NCBI RefSeq assembly: GCF_918797505.1
Contig: NC_092796.1
Coordinates: forward strand, 32,870,098 to 32,934,097
Reading direction: 5' to 3'
Length of the DNA stretch: 64,000 bases
DNA from: Bemisia tabaci
Lineage: Eukaryota; Arthropoda; Insecta; Hemiptera; Aleyrodidae
Under the pieces are notes generated by a model. It did no database searches and was not told the origin of the DNA. It saw nothing but the letters and a program-made list of their open reading frames with translations. Of the stretch, positions 32,721 through 43,420 are shown piece by piece (the first letter of the stretch is position 1; each line of letters begins with the position of its first letter). The position numbers and the translations under genes were made by a program.

Positions 32721-33445
32721 CGTTGCGTGTGGCGCCGAAACTAAAGTCAAAACGGCTCATTACCAACTGATTTAGGCGTTGACGTCATCGGGGGGAGGCG
32801 GGGGGTGGGTGTCTGGGAGCCACGGCGACGCGCCGACCTTACCTTGCGACGTTGGCACGGGAAACGCCGCACGCGGGGGGGGGGGGGGGGGCGGCGTCGG
32901 TGGACGCAGCGCCGAAATCATACGGGTGATTGACATCATAAAAACGATCTTGGCAGGCGCCCCCAGCCCCCGTTCCGGGTCCGGTGCGAGGTTGACGAAT
33001 TGGGCGACAAAGTGCGGACAGTTTCCACGGGCCGAATGCGAATAAGTGTTGATTTTTCGGCACTATTTGGCAATGAAAGTCCGGCGCCCAAGCGCCGGTG
33101 CGTGCCGCTCACGCCCGCCGGCCGGGCCTGGCGGGCTGATTATTGACATTGATAAACAAAGCTATAGACAAAAATTTTATTCGTAAAATGGACCGAAATT
33201 GGCTGAAAAGAGGTTTTGTTAGTTGTCACTAGATCAAGATGGAAATGATGGACAAGCTCGCCGAAAAATTGTGAAAAGCCTGCGGGAATTGTAAAGTCCT
33301 CACTTTTTTTGGGGGGGGGGGGACGTCCGGCATAAATGGTAAAATAAGCTCTTCCTTACTATCATTTGGCCAATGGAAAAAAAGTAATCACTTTTTGTGG
33401 AAGCGCTTTTTCGGCCTGTGCGAAATCGTGGAAAGGAGGGAACTT

Positions 33446-33607
33446 CAGAGGCGGATCCAGCACTTTGCCAACACCGGATTCCCTCCATCTAAATCTATGA
33501 CAAATAATCGATCCTTATCGGATCACCCAGCCCCTCCAAGAATCGATACTTTTCCTCAGGTTTAAATGGAGAAGAACAATGTAGCCAATTTCCTGGATCC
33601 GTCAATG
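33446..33607. mobile_element. hAT-like MITE with CAGAGGCGGATCCAG ends
   Basis: CAGAGGCGGATCCAGCACTTT and its inverse (TTTCCTGGATCCGTCAATG) bound 162 bases. A sister copy lies at 57826-57986. Confidence 0.7.
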
Positions 33608-33612
33608 AGGAA

Positions 33613-33806
33613 CACTCTCAAAAACATCGACAAGAAAAAATACTCTTGATTCAATCAGATTTAAGCTTAAATCAAGAACCCAGCCTCTTAATTTGAGCGG
33701 ATATCCTTTTGATTTAAGCTTAGATCTGATTGAATCAAGAGTATTTTTTCTTGTCAATGTTTTCAAGAGTCTGAACTCTAGATCCAATGTGTTTTTTTTC
33801 CCAGTG
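33613..33806. mobile_element. Family B copy, left end truncated
   Basis: It starts in the CTCTCAAAAACATCGACAAG part of the left arm (the CACTGGAAAA tip is lost) and ends TTTTTTTTCCCAGTG. It abuts the 33446-33607 element. Confidence 0.8.
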
Positions 33807-34399
33807 TTACGAATCCGGAAAAAGTAGGAGAATGTTTTAAGGAATGGTAAGCGCAAGAATTCCCGGCACCGTGATACAGATCGAGTTTAAGTAGCGCCTC
33901 CTCTCGCTGAAAAATTTCTCAGTTTCCATTTAGGGGCTCCGTAACGACATCGTCAGAATCGCGATCGCCTCCGAGTCGAAACCGCGCTTGTGCGTGGGTT
34001 TTCTGGCACTTAGGCTGTTCTATCCCAAGAGGACGGCACGATCCTCGAGGAGTTATGTGCCGCGATGCCGGGTTTCGCGTGCATCGGTCCCTCGAGCCGG
34101 ATTCAATTAATTTTTAATCGAAGGCGGACGATAAGTATGATACGCATCGAATAAATTACTGGCAATTCCAAAGCCAGTTTACGGCCGACGGCTTTTCGCC
34201 GACGCGCCCGTCGCGTCACCGGCGCCGCGCTGCGTCGCCTTCCCGTTTGGAGCTGAAGAAAGACTTATGCGCTAGAATTTAGGACTGCCGATATTTGTAC
34301 GCGTCCATAGTCAAATAGGCCTTCGTCCTCAAAAACATTAAATCGAGACATTGGTGCACAGGGTGGCATGGAATGGAAAAAAAAAAAAAAAAACTTGTA

Positions 34400-34838
34400 C
34401 GGTGTCTACAAGTCAGGAATTGCCGGAAAGTCCGGGAATAGTACTTATTTTTTAAGGGCGGTCCGGAAGTATTGAAAAAGTGCAGGAGTTCCGCAAGGAG
34501 GTCCAGAATTGTTTTCATTTTTGTTGCAATTTGAGCGGGAAATTCAAATTTTTGAAATTTTTTGAATATTGTCAAATGGACCACATTTTGCAATAGGGAA
34601 CCACTATTTCTGGCTTATTTTAGAAGCAGCATAGATGCCATCGGTTTCCCTATGCAGGAAGCTGCTTTAACGGAAGAGACAGAGATTGTGGTTCCTTATT
34701 GCAAAATGCAATCCATATGAGGGTACTGAATAAGCACTGAATTTTTCCGTAGAGGAGGTACCGAATTACTCGGAAATGTACTGAAAAAGTACTGTAAAAG
34801 CACTGATTTTTGGTCAGCCTGTTTTGGTAGACACCCTG
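34400..34838 (+). mobile_element. Family C element with a nested insertion
   Basis: The left part starts GGTGTCTACAAGTCAGG and the right end is TAGACACCCTG. It is interrupted at 34577-34715 by another TIR element; without it the copy is of normal length. Confidence 0.8.
34577..34715. mobile_element. Short TIR element (TGGACCACATTTTGCAATA ends)
   Basis: TGGACCACATTTTGCAATAG and inverse TTATTGCAAAATGCAATCCA, with inner GGAACCAC..ATTTCTGG and GCAGC/GCTGC arms. A sister copy is at 59652-59788. Confidence 0.75.
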
Positions 34839-35008
34839 GTTGGAAAAACTCAATGACATTGAAGCATTTCAGAAGTACAATATCTGGGAGTATTTCGACG
34901 GAATTATGTTTCTACGCGCTTCATGGACAATTAACCGAGACTAATGTAGAAGTTTCGGTTTCCTTCAATTTTGCATCTCTGAACCACCCACCCACTCTCA
35001 CCAATGGG

Positions 35009-35120
35009 ATCCCTCCATTTGCCTATTGTATCCTTCGTCTACAACTTCGTCTATCAATCTCAATCCCTCCATTTGCGTATTGTCTCCCTCGTCTATAGCT
35101 TTGTCTATCAATCTCAATAT
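35009..35120. repeat. Duplicated family E end (~55-base units)
   Basis: Two tandem units of CCCTCCATTTGC(C/G)TATTGT followed by TCGTCTA..CTT(C/T)GTCTATCAATC. This is the right-end segment of family E, duplicated. Confidence 0.65.
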
Positions 35121-36127
35121 AACGAGGCCGCAGGACGGGTGAATCGCGCTGAGTCGCGAAGGTATTCGATCGTCGGACTGCATTTCCGCCCGAAAATGGA
35201 TCGGAATCCAAGCGGAGCGGCAACCCCGCAGACCGGTCACGTCACGAGAGCCGAGCCGGTCCCGACGACGGGGATGCGCCTCCGAGAGGGGGAGGGGGGC
35301 GACGTCCCCGTCCGATTGTTTTAACGAGCCCGAGAAGATAATTGCCGAAAAGCCAAACGAACCGGTTCCAGGTTCATGCATTTTTCCGGCCCGATGTGGC
35401 AACGCCGACGGCTGGTGGCCGAGTAGGACCGCAGGCACGCCACATTGGGGGACCGGGGCACAGTGTGTCAAAACCCCAATCTAGCTGCTCAAAACCTCTT
35501 CACGTCTCTAAATTTGGTCGGATAACCACCAAATTTCGCACAGGCATTAGTGTAAGCTTGAAGAAGGTTCACCTAAAATTTCAAAACTTAGTCATCAAAA
35601 TTTTCAAAATGGCGGCTATCTAAAAATCCTGTTCAACTCATGTAAAAATCGTAAAATTCCAACTAAGTTTTAGGCGCCTTATGTGACCTGATGAACCCCA
35701 AAAATTAGTCAAATTGTGTTTTCCGATCCAAAATAAGTCCTGGAGGATGTCTTGGGCTTATGCATTCCATTTCAAAATGGCGAATTTCTCATTTGACCAT
35801 CCAAAAAATATGAATTCCATATTATTAAAATGATACGTTTCGGCAACTCTAAGTGATAAGTCAAAGATAATATTTTCAAAATGTTTGCCAGTAAAGGAAA
35901 ATTTCGGCCAGCCCCCCCCCCCCTCCTTTTCATTTTCCTACGTTTCATAAACCATGTCCGAAACCTTTCCTCATTAGAAATAAATAAGAAAGTCTGTTTC
36001 AAATCATACAAGAAACTTGTTAAAAATACGATGCAACTTTGTATTTATGAGGACTCCCCTCCCCCTTCCATGACAGTGTAGATAATGGGAAAATCGTAAT
36101 GAAATAGAAAATAAAATTTCAAAAAAT

Positions 36128-36200
36128 TGATCTGCTCGGGATTTGAACCCCGATCATGCAAGTAATAATGAAAGATGTAATCAACTGAGCCACCACACTG
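36128..36200 (-). ncRNA. tRNA-derived pol III promoter (SINE-like)
   Basis: On the minus strand GTGGCTCAGTTGATTAC matches the A box, and GGGGTTCAAATCCC, inside a TCGGG/CCCGA stem, matches the B box and T-arm. The anticodon region does not fold into a normal arm, so this is a tRNA-derived SINE head or pseudogene and not a working tRNA. An AT-rich tail follows downstream on that strand. Confidence 0.55.
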
Positions 36201-36543
36201 TCTTATCTGATCCGGTGAAAAGCCTCATGATAAGGCTCACTCAAATCAGGGGACCGAGCGCGCGTGGTGAGATGCTGCCTCCGTCTCACTTCACCTGCGA
36301 CAGCCTGTAGGAGGAGATCGCAAAACGCCGCCCGCACGCTTTTACACTAGGAATCGCCGAACAAAATGTGCTCTTATTCTCAAGGTTGCGGAAGGTAGCA
36401 GTAAAACTAAAGACATTTCAAATCTAGATAGTTTTCTGAACACTCTCATATAAGTTTCATGGTGTTCCGTGTAGTTCCGCGCTTTTGCGGCTCTATTAAA
36501 GCCAGGAAAAGTAAACGGTCTTGGGCACTGTTTTCAATGAGCA

Positions 36544-36802
36544 ATTGGACCGCGTTTAACAGAAAGGAACCAAGCCACATCAGCTATTGCCAAATTTTAT
36601 CGGGCAATTTAATTTTTTACGAGAGAAAGTTTGTGTGGATTACTTTGAAAAGTTTAAGGAATTAGCTTGGTACTATGGAGAAAATTCACCGAAATTTGCA
36701 CGAAAATCTGCACAACCGTTTTCATGTACAAAATTAAATTGCCGTATTAAAGTTGGCAACAGCTGATGTGGCTTGGTTCCTTTCTGTTTAACGCGGTCCA
36801 AT
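36544..36802. mobile_element. MITE with ~45-base TIRs
   Basis: ATTGGACCGCGTTTAACAGA and its inverse continue through AGGAACCAAGCCACATCAGC and TTGCC. It is 259 bp, non-coding, and nested in the 35459-37138 element. Confidence 0.82.
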
Positions 36803-37245
36803 AATACTTAAATAATGATTTTGGAGAAATCAACGGTCATATTTCCTTTCTCTGGCCTTTGGCATCTCGTTTCATCCAGAAATGACCCTTTTTCGCCCCA
36901 AAGTACTCTAAAAAAAATCAATACAGTGGCACCACTCCTGATGGCGAGATTGAGGCTGGAGGTTTACCGGCTGCAATCCCTATCATTTTAGCGACCAAAA
37001 AATTTATTTTTGTGATAACCATGATAGATACGTAACCAGTGGGTGCCTGTGGACCCACTCTGACCATAAATAACACCATTTGTTGACTTGACATAAGGGG
37101 GGTTTTGAGCAGCTAGATTGGGGTTTTGACACACTGTGCGGGGGGAAGAGGAGGGGTGGGAAGGCTGGTTAAAGTACCTTTATGCGGAGAGTATGGACAT
37201 GTCAATAATTTTGGAGTTTAGGTCTTAGGGCTTTTAAGATCTAAA

Positions 37246-37589
37246 ATAGGCGCATTTAGTGGTGACGTCACGGAGCGATATTGTAAGTGCGATATCTCGA
37301 AAATCGAAATGGGCCCCGACAAACAAACATAACCTCCAAAACGAACAATTGATGAATGAATGCTGAAACTAGCTTAAAACTAAAACACTAATCCGTGGGA
37401 CCGTAAAATTATGAAAGCTAGTCATTTCCGAAACGTTTGAGACGACATTCACAAGAATTGATAATATAATAAGCTCGTGACATAATACTTAGTCTTCGGA
37501 CGAACGTTGTGTTCGTTTGTTAGGGCACATTTCGACTTTCGAGATATTGAAATTAAAGCATGATGTGACGTCACATTAAATGCGTCCAT
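37246..37589 (+). mobile_element. Family P element with CRE-like TIRs
   Basis: The ends are ATAGGCGCATTTAGTGGTGA and inverse ATGGACGCATTTAATGTGAC, each with GTGACGTCAC just inside. A second copy in the opposite orientation is at 63436-63780. Shared interior words include CGAACAATTGATGAATGAA (one strand) and GTCTTCGGACGAACGTTGTG. Confidence 0.8.
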
Positions 37590-37863
37590 GGCAACCGACC
37601 TATGATACATCGAGGAACCAGTGCTATGGTGTAAATCACTAATCGATTAATCCGAGGTGGAAGGAATCATAGTACGCCCAGCCGTTGTGGATGACGTCAT
37701 CCGCTTTGCTTTTCGGAGGGCGATACCTCCGATCATATTGGACGTTGAAACTAGGCATTTAATTGGGCATATCTGATTCTTTTTCGCTGATCATTAAGCT
37801 TAAATCATCGCTTATACGCATATAATGCATTCAGCGCTTAATTGTTTCAGAAAGCTCTTCTGC

Positions 37864-38130
37864 GAGCTGATTACTGAAATTCATAGACAAAGCTATAGAC
37901 CAAGAAGAAAGAGGGAAAATGGAGGGATCTTGGTGGTGAAAGCGGGTGGTTACAACTGACTGAGAAGGCAAGACCAACTAGCAGCAGCCCTCGAGAGATT
38001 CTATAATTACTACTCTATCATTTTCCCCCCGGGTCTGTGAAAACCACCCGTTTCAACCAATAGGATCTTTCCATTTTCCCTACGTCTCCCTCATCGGTCG
38101 CTTTGTCTATCAAGTTCAACAATCAGCCTG
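37864..38130. mobile_element. Family E TIR element
   Basis: GAGCTGATTACTGAAATTCA with TAGACAAAGCTATAGAC at the left, and TTTGTCTATCAAGTTCAAC with AATCAGCCTG at the right. Inner GCGGGTGGTT and AACCACCCG arms also pair. Confidence 0.75.
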
Positions 38131-38489
38131 CTGGCTCAATCGCTTTAAGTGTCCCCCAATCCACCAGTTTCCAGCTTCAGCAGGGCACAGTGCGTAATGC
38201 CTTGACTAAATTGAATATGTATGCGCAAAGGCACCGTCGAAAGGCCGGCGTCGCGACGCTGAGCCGGGTCTAGTCGAGTCAATTCCGGATTAGTAGCGGA
38301 GCTTGGAGCTCGGGGCAATGCAGTAGAGCAACGGCAGCATACTCGTTCCTTCGTTTCGTAACCTGAACAGCTCGGAGCCGAACAGAGTGGAACGGAGTGA
38401 ACACTGAACAACCGTCTCGACCAGGGCGAGGCGCCCATAGAGGAAATAAAAAGTGGTGGTGGGCCACATAGAGTGGTGGCGTGGCAAGT

Positions 38490-38714
38490 AGAATCCCTTT
38501 ATACTGAGAGTCAAGACAACACCCCCTGATGGAGTCACAACGAGAATAAAGATTACACAAATTGAACGTTTTTCGTAATCTTTGATCGGACCATTCTCGA
38601 ATTCCTTTCTTTGTTCCTTCTCTCATTTCGTTTGTTCCTTGTCGAACCCGTAATTCCTCGGTCCATTCCAGATTGTAATTTTTGCACTCGGTGAAAATGT
38701 AATCTTTCTTCCTA
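38490..38714. mobile_element. Family H copy, right end missing
   Basis: TAGAATCCCTTTATACTGAG followed by the AAGACAACACCCCCTGATGG interior of the 53478-53789 copy. Sequence similarity stops at AATCTTTCTTCC, just before a family A element. Confidence 0.8.
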
Positions 38715-38731
38715 TGGACGGCAGACCTATA

Positions 38732-38982
38732 CTGCCGTGCTAAGGAAAAACGCCGTATGAACTTTCAGGCGTTGCCAAAATCCTTATGACAAAACAAGAA
38801 TTTCCTGGTAAACATGAATATTTTTATTTTATTTTTTTACATAATTTTATGCTTAATTTCACCCAGAGTCCCTGAAAATTTCAAGGACAAATATTCATAA
38901 TTTTCTTCAAAAATAAATAGTTTATCGTAGGAAATTTGGCAAGTCTCGAATGTTCATACGGCGTTTTTCCTTAGCACGGCAG
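38732..38982. mobile_element. Family A MITE
   Basis: It runs from CTGCCGTGCTAAGGAAAAAC to TTTTTCCTTAGCACGGCAG. Flanks are TATA and TTTA, so the TSD is imperfect. Confidence 0.88.
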
Positions 38983-39556
38983 TTTAGCTGTGCGAGGCGC
39001 CAGCCAAGAGCCGACGAAACGAGCCACGCATTGGCGACCGCTATCGGACACGAAGCGACTGCTAAGGTCATTCAATCCCGCCACCCAAATCAGACCAGTT
39101 CGCCAATGACGTGCGCCCAAGTGGAGGGGGAGGCTTAGGCTCTGAACTCACCAAATCCCACGTTGAGAACGCACGGACGGGGACGCTGCGCCTTCGTCGA
39201 CGGTCGACGGTGGCGCGTGGACGGTTAGAAACCGATGGCTCGATAAAGGGAAGCTGTCCACCGGGCGGAGGTCCGTTTTAAAGTCACTTGCTATTCGTAG
39301 TTAATGGGATGTGCGTTAATGAGATGGTCAATTTTGAAGAATTGGGAGTCCGGAAGCACGAAACCAGGGTTTTCGGCCGTCCGGAAAATCTGGAAAATCA
39401 GGGAATTTAAGGCAAACTGGAAGTTTTGAACAGCGTTGAGTAGAAGTTAGCGTGATTTGAGGGGTTATAGTTCTAGGTGGAAGTTTCGTGCAAAGTTCAA
39501 GAAAAGTCAGGATTCTCGAAAATTTTGGAGCCAGGGACCTGCCAGGGAATCGGTAA

Positions 39557-39793
39557 ATGAGGTAATGGAGAGTTAGAATGTGTCTGAAATTTTGTGAAGT
39601 TCATGTTTGAGAAGAAACCTCTAAGTGAACTATATTTGGTTTCTAAAATTAACAATTATTTGAGGAGGTAGAACGAAAATGAGGTAATGGAGAGTTTGAG
39701 TGTGTCTGAAATTTTGTGAATTTCATGTTTGAGAAGAAATCTCTGAGTGAGCTATGTTTCGTTTCTAAAATTAACAATTATTTGAGGAGATAG
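39557..39793. repeat. Tandem duplication of a ~118-base unit
   Basis: Two units share GAGGTAATGGAGAGTT, GTGTGTCTGAAATTTTGTGA and AACAATTATTTGAGGAG. It is related in wording to the repeat at 48690 and 53930. Confidence 0.85.
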
Positions 39794-40995
39794 AACCTTT
39801 TTTAGTATATAGCGCCACATCCGCTCATTGAATCCCGATTATCCGCGGAAGTAGGCCGTATTTGAAATGGAAGGCTGAGACTGAAAGGGCGGGAAAATTT
39901 AAATTCTCTTTGAGTGCATGCACTCGGCCGACAGCGAAAGAGCTCGGCCGAACGGACGACGACGCGGAATAGCGAGCGGCGAATTCCGCGACAGGGCGCG
40001 ACGCCGCCGACGTCACGTCGGACGCCAAACGCGCGGCCGCCGACGGAACGAGAGACTCCTTGGACCGGCGGCGTCGGCGTCTGCAACAGTCCAGGCGCCC
40101 TCCGCTGCCAAATCGCCACCCAGCGGCAGACCTTAGTTTGTTGCCCGACCAAATAAAACTCGCTTTCCATCCTCTTGCGTTTTATCGCTCTTCCGGAACA
40201 CACACGAATTTTTCTTACTTTCTTCATTTTGATCATTTGTCGAAATTTTTGAAAGATAACATTCTCACCTCTTTTTTTTAAAAAAAAAATCAAGATATTT
40301 AAAAAAAATTAAGTCATCGTTTATAATTTTGAAGAAAACTTTTTTCTTAATCACTGCTAAGGATCAGTCAAGCCTAAATTTTTGGGGAAAATTGTTAGAA
40401 TCTGGGGGGGGGGGGATGTGTTTATCTTTAAAAAAATGTTAATTTTAATTTTTACATTTTTTTAATAAAAGGTTCCATCCTTAAATATGAAGTGATTAAC
40501 AGGCTTTTCTTAATTTATGATCCTCACACTTACTTTCAATTCTAGTCTTGAATCAAGAAAAAATACACTGAAAAAACAAGGAGAACAGGAAAGCAATCAA
40601 GACTCTTTGATCGGTAGTTTCCTGTTTTTATTCAATCTCACTTTTAAGTATCGGAGGATTTTGGTGCTTGAAATCTTATTTTATGGTAATTCAAGAGTCC
40701 GAATTCAAGTGCTGAAATGACAGGGGGCTTTGAGCTGTATCGTGAAAGGGAGGGGGGGGGGGCGTCCGCGGGTCGTGGGCCGGGGCGCCGCGGTCACGGT
40801 TCGGCGGCCGACCGGCGACCGACGGAGGGCAATAAAAGCGCCTTCCTACGATCCTGGCCCGCGCTCCGTGCCGACAGTGCCTTATTTAGTGCCCGCCCGA
40901 ATTGAGCCATTCATCAACCTTTCGGCTCTTCGCCCCCTCGCCCAGCGCCCAACCCGTTTTCCTCCTCGTCCGTCATCGAGAGCCCCGAAAAAAAG

Positions 40996-41159
40996 CAGTG
41001 ACGTGGCGTGTACAATCGATTATCAATATTTACCCAATTGAAGCTATGGTAAATAATCGATTATTAAGGCGTTCGGTACGAACACCCCATTTATCGACTA
41101 TATTCCATAGGTTTAAATGGCAGATCGATCGATATATCGCAAAGCACGCCACGCCACTG
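40996..41159. mobile_element. Family D hAT-type MITE
   Basis: It runs from CAGTGACGTGGCGTG to AAGCACGCCACGCCACTG, with the core AAGGCGTTCGGTACGAACAC. Flanks are A-rich, so the TSD is not certain. Confidence 0.82.
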
Positions 41160-42254
41160 GAAAAGAAAATGCTGGTTTCGGCTTGTGTCGATCGGTGAGG
41201 TCCGCCGATATAATTTAGGGACCTGGCATTAGAGATCTAAGCCGTGTAATCGGATGAGACGAAAGTTAATTTCGGAGTTCAACGCTACGTTCTGCCTGAT
41301 GATGGTTGATGAGCAGTTTGTTGAGCAGTAAATCGAATGTAATTCGCCTGATGATGACTCGTTATTGCCGGGGTGAGCACTCTGAAAGCAAGCGAGTTTT
41401 TGCCAATTATTAGGGTAGGATTGCTGAACCAGTTGCTCAACTTTATCAGTCATTTTCAGGCGTATCTGAGCCTAAAAATTACCTAACTCTTTCACTACGC
41501 TGAGGAAGACATTCGTGTTTTTGTTGCTTCGAGGAAGTTAGTCCCAAACCAACCCTGTGGTGTTGAGTTTGATACGACTTGCGTTAAATTTGACACGGAA
41601 AGCAATGAAACAACCAGGAATCACCGAATGAACCGAATAAATACTCCACTTCCCACATATACAGAACTTCTGCGTCATTCATTCTCTTAGTACATAGGAT
41701 AAATGAATCAGTGAGATCGAAAACATACCAACTCGGTAACGCGATAATGCGCAACTTTCATTAAAGGCGGTCAACCTTTATAAAAGTTATTGAAGTTAGC
41801 GCCACTGTTCCAACTTGGACCTTTGAAATGTCCGTAAGTGCTTGTCTTCCGGCACCGTAAACCTTTTTCTTCGACTAATTTCTTCATCTACTGTGCAGTT
41901 TTGTTCGTGCTCACTGATTCAAATATCAGCACTAGGTCTTTAAAAATAAAATACCAAGTGGTATTAATGCGGAGCGGAATCCATGCTCCTCACGGAATCA
42001 CTTGACACTATTACAGAGCAGAATCTACTCTCTTTGCGGAGTGTCGTACGCTTCTGTAGTGCTCAACTGCTCACTGCACTTCGCATTCATATAGACCGGG
42101 GTTTTTGGGCGCTACACAGACTCCGGCACCGAATTTCGCTCCTCGATTTTTATCAGCGTGTCTCCGATAAAAAAATAAAAAAAAACACCGGCGGATCGGG
42201 AGGCCCGGGTAATAATGGGAGTAAACAATCGAGAGAGCGGTGTCTCCTGTCTCA

Positions 42255-42660
42255 TGCCCATCGGGGGCCGAGCGACGACGGCTGAGGCTCAGCTGCCGAG
42301 TCCCGACTTCGGGGGCCGGTGTCGGAGGCTGCGGGGGCCGGGATGCGGCGTGGCAGAGCCGGGCCGGAGCGGCGGAGGCTGAGCCGAGTCTGGGAGTCTA
42401 GACGCAAGCTGCTGCTCCCGGTGGCGCTTGCTGCCTTGGCGAGGCGCCGGCCGGACGCCCGCTTCCCCGCTCCGCTCGGCGCCGCCCCCCCTCCGCCGCC
42501 CGGGGCCGGGGCCCCCGAGTCCACGGATTCGGAGCCGCGCGCGATAGATGTCCTTCCGTCGCGTCGCCGCGCGCCCAGGCCCGGTTCAAGGTTCGTCTCC
42601 CGCTCTTTTAACCCAACCGTCGTCGGGCGCCGCCGCCTTGGTGTGCCCGAGTGACGCACG
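42255..42660. other. CpG-rich patch
   Basis: About 400 bases of very high GC and CpG density stand out against AT-rich surroundings. Long ORFs on both strands (42319-42654 plus, 42252-42659 minus) follow from the lack of AT-rich stops, and neither product resembles a known protein. It could be an internal promoter or simply a GC-rich repeat remnant. Confidence 0.4.
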
Positions 42661-42689
42661 CTCCGAAAAATTGCAAGAAAAGCCCCATT

Positions 42690-43163
42690 CTGCCGTACTA
42701 AGGAAAAACGCCGTACACTGGGAAAAAAAACACATCGGATCTAGAGTTCAGACTCTCGAAAAATATTGACAAGAAAAAAATACTCTTGATTCAATCGGAT
42801 TTTTGCTCGAATCCAAACGAAATCCGCTTAAATTAAGAGGCTTGGTTCTTGATTTAAGCTAGATTCTGATTGAATCAAGAGTACTTTTTCTTGTCGATGT
42901 TTTTATGAGTCCGGACTCTAGATCCAATGTGTTTTTTTTCCAGTGTATGAACATTCGAGAGTTGCCGACTTTCCGCGGATAAAACATGTATTACCGAGGA
43001 AGTTTATGCGTATTTTTCTTTGAAATTTTCAGATATTCTAGATCAATTGCGAATAAAATTGTCTGAAAAGTTTGATGGAAAATATTCACAATATTCCCGA
43101 TAAATGTGCTTTACATTGCAGGAACTTTAACAACGCCTGAAGGTTTAACGGCGTTCTTCCTTC
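42690..43163. mobile_element. Family A element split by a family B element
   Basis: The left end CTGCCGTACTAAGG lies at 42690 and the right part ends near GGCGTTCTTCCTTC. CATT at 42686-42689 and 43164-43167 fits the 4-base TSD. The family B copy at 42716-42945 sits inside the left TIR, between CGCCGTA and TGAACATTCG. Confidence 0.85.
42716..42945. mobile_element. Family B palindromic MITE nested in family A
   Basis: It runs from CACTGGGAAAAAAAACACAT to TTTTTTTTCCAGTG and is flanked by TA on both sides. The host family A sequence has a single TA at that point, so a 2-base duplication is directly demonstrated. Confidence 0.92.
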
Positions 43164-43420
43164 CATTCTGACAGGAATCTTGGGAATTTCTTCCTGAAAA
43201 ATCCACCGATTTTTCTTCTGATCGCACGCACTAATCTGAACAATTCTGGGCTGAAATTGCACCGGTACTAGACTCCTGTAAAAAATTGAATTTTTCTAGT
43301 CAACTTTGCGACTCTGGAATGGAGTCACGTCCCCACGTCGGGGGAACAACGAATTTTGAAAGAGGAACAAGAGTTCAAGGGATCACTCTGCGTCACAGAA
43401 CATTTTCTGAACAACATTCA

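Larger units (their letters stand above)
35459..37138. mobile_element. 1.68-kb TIR element (CACAGTGTGTCAAAACCCC ends)
   Basis: The left end CACAGTGTGTCAAAACCCCA and the inverse right end share about 38 bases (TCTAGCTGCTCAAAACC included). It contains a tRNA-like segment (36128-36200) and another TIR element (36544-36802). The two ORFs over 60 codons (35772-36011 minus, 35881-36081 plus) show no known domain. No clear TSD was found, since both flanks are G-rich. Confidence 0.75.

Noticed and set aside
35459..37138. 8-bp TSD for the CACAGTGTGTC element
   Set aside because: The flanks (GACCGGGG and CGGGGGGA) are only G-rich; no convincing duplication, so the superfamily was left open.
39802..40293. 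163-codon minus-strand ORF
   Set aside because: It spans a GC-rich patch and AT-rich ends, with overlapping ORFs in other frames and no recognisable domain.
42319..42654. 111-codon + strand ORF with a hydrophobic LLLPVALAALA stretch
   Set aside because: A comparable ORF exists on the opposite strand over the same CpG-rich patch, and nothing downstream continues it; most likely chance.
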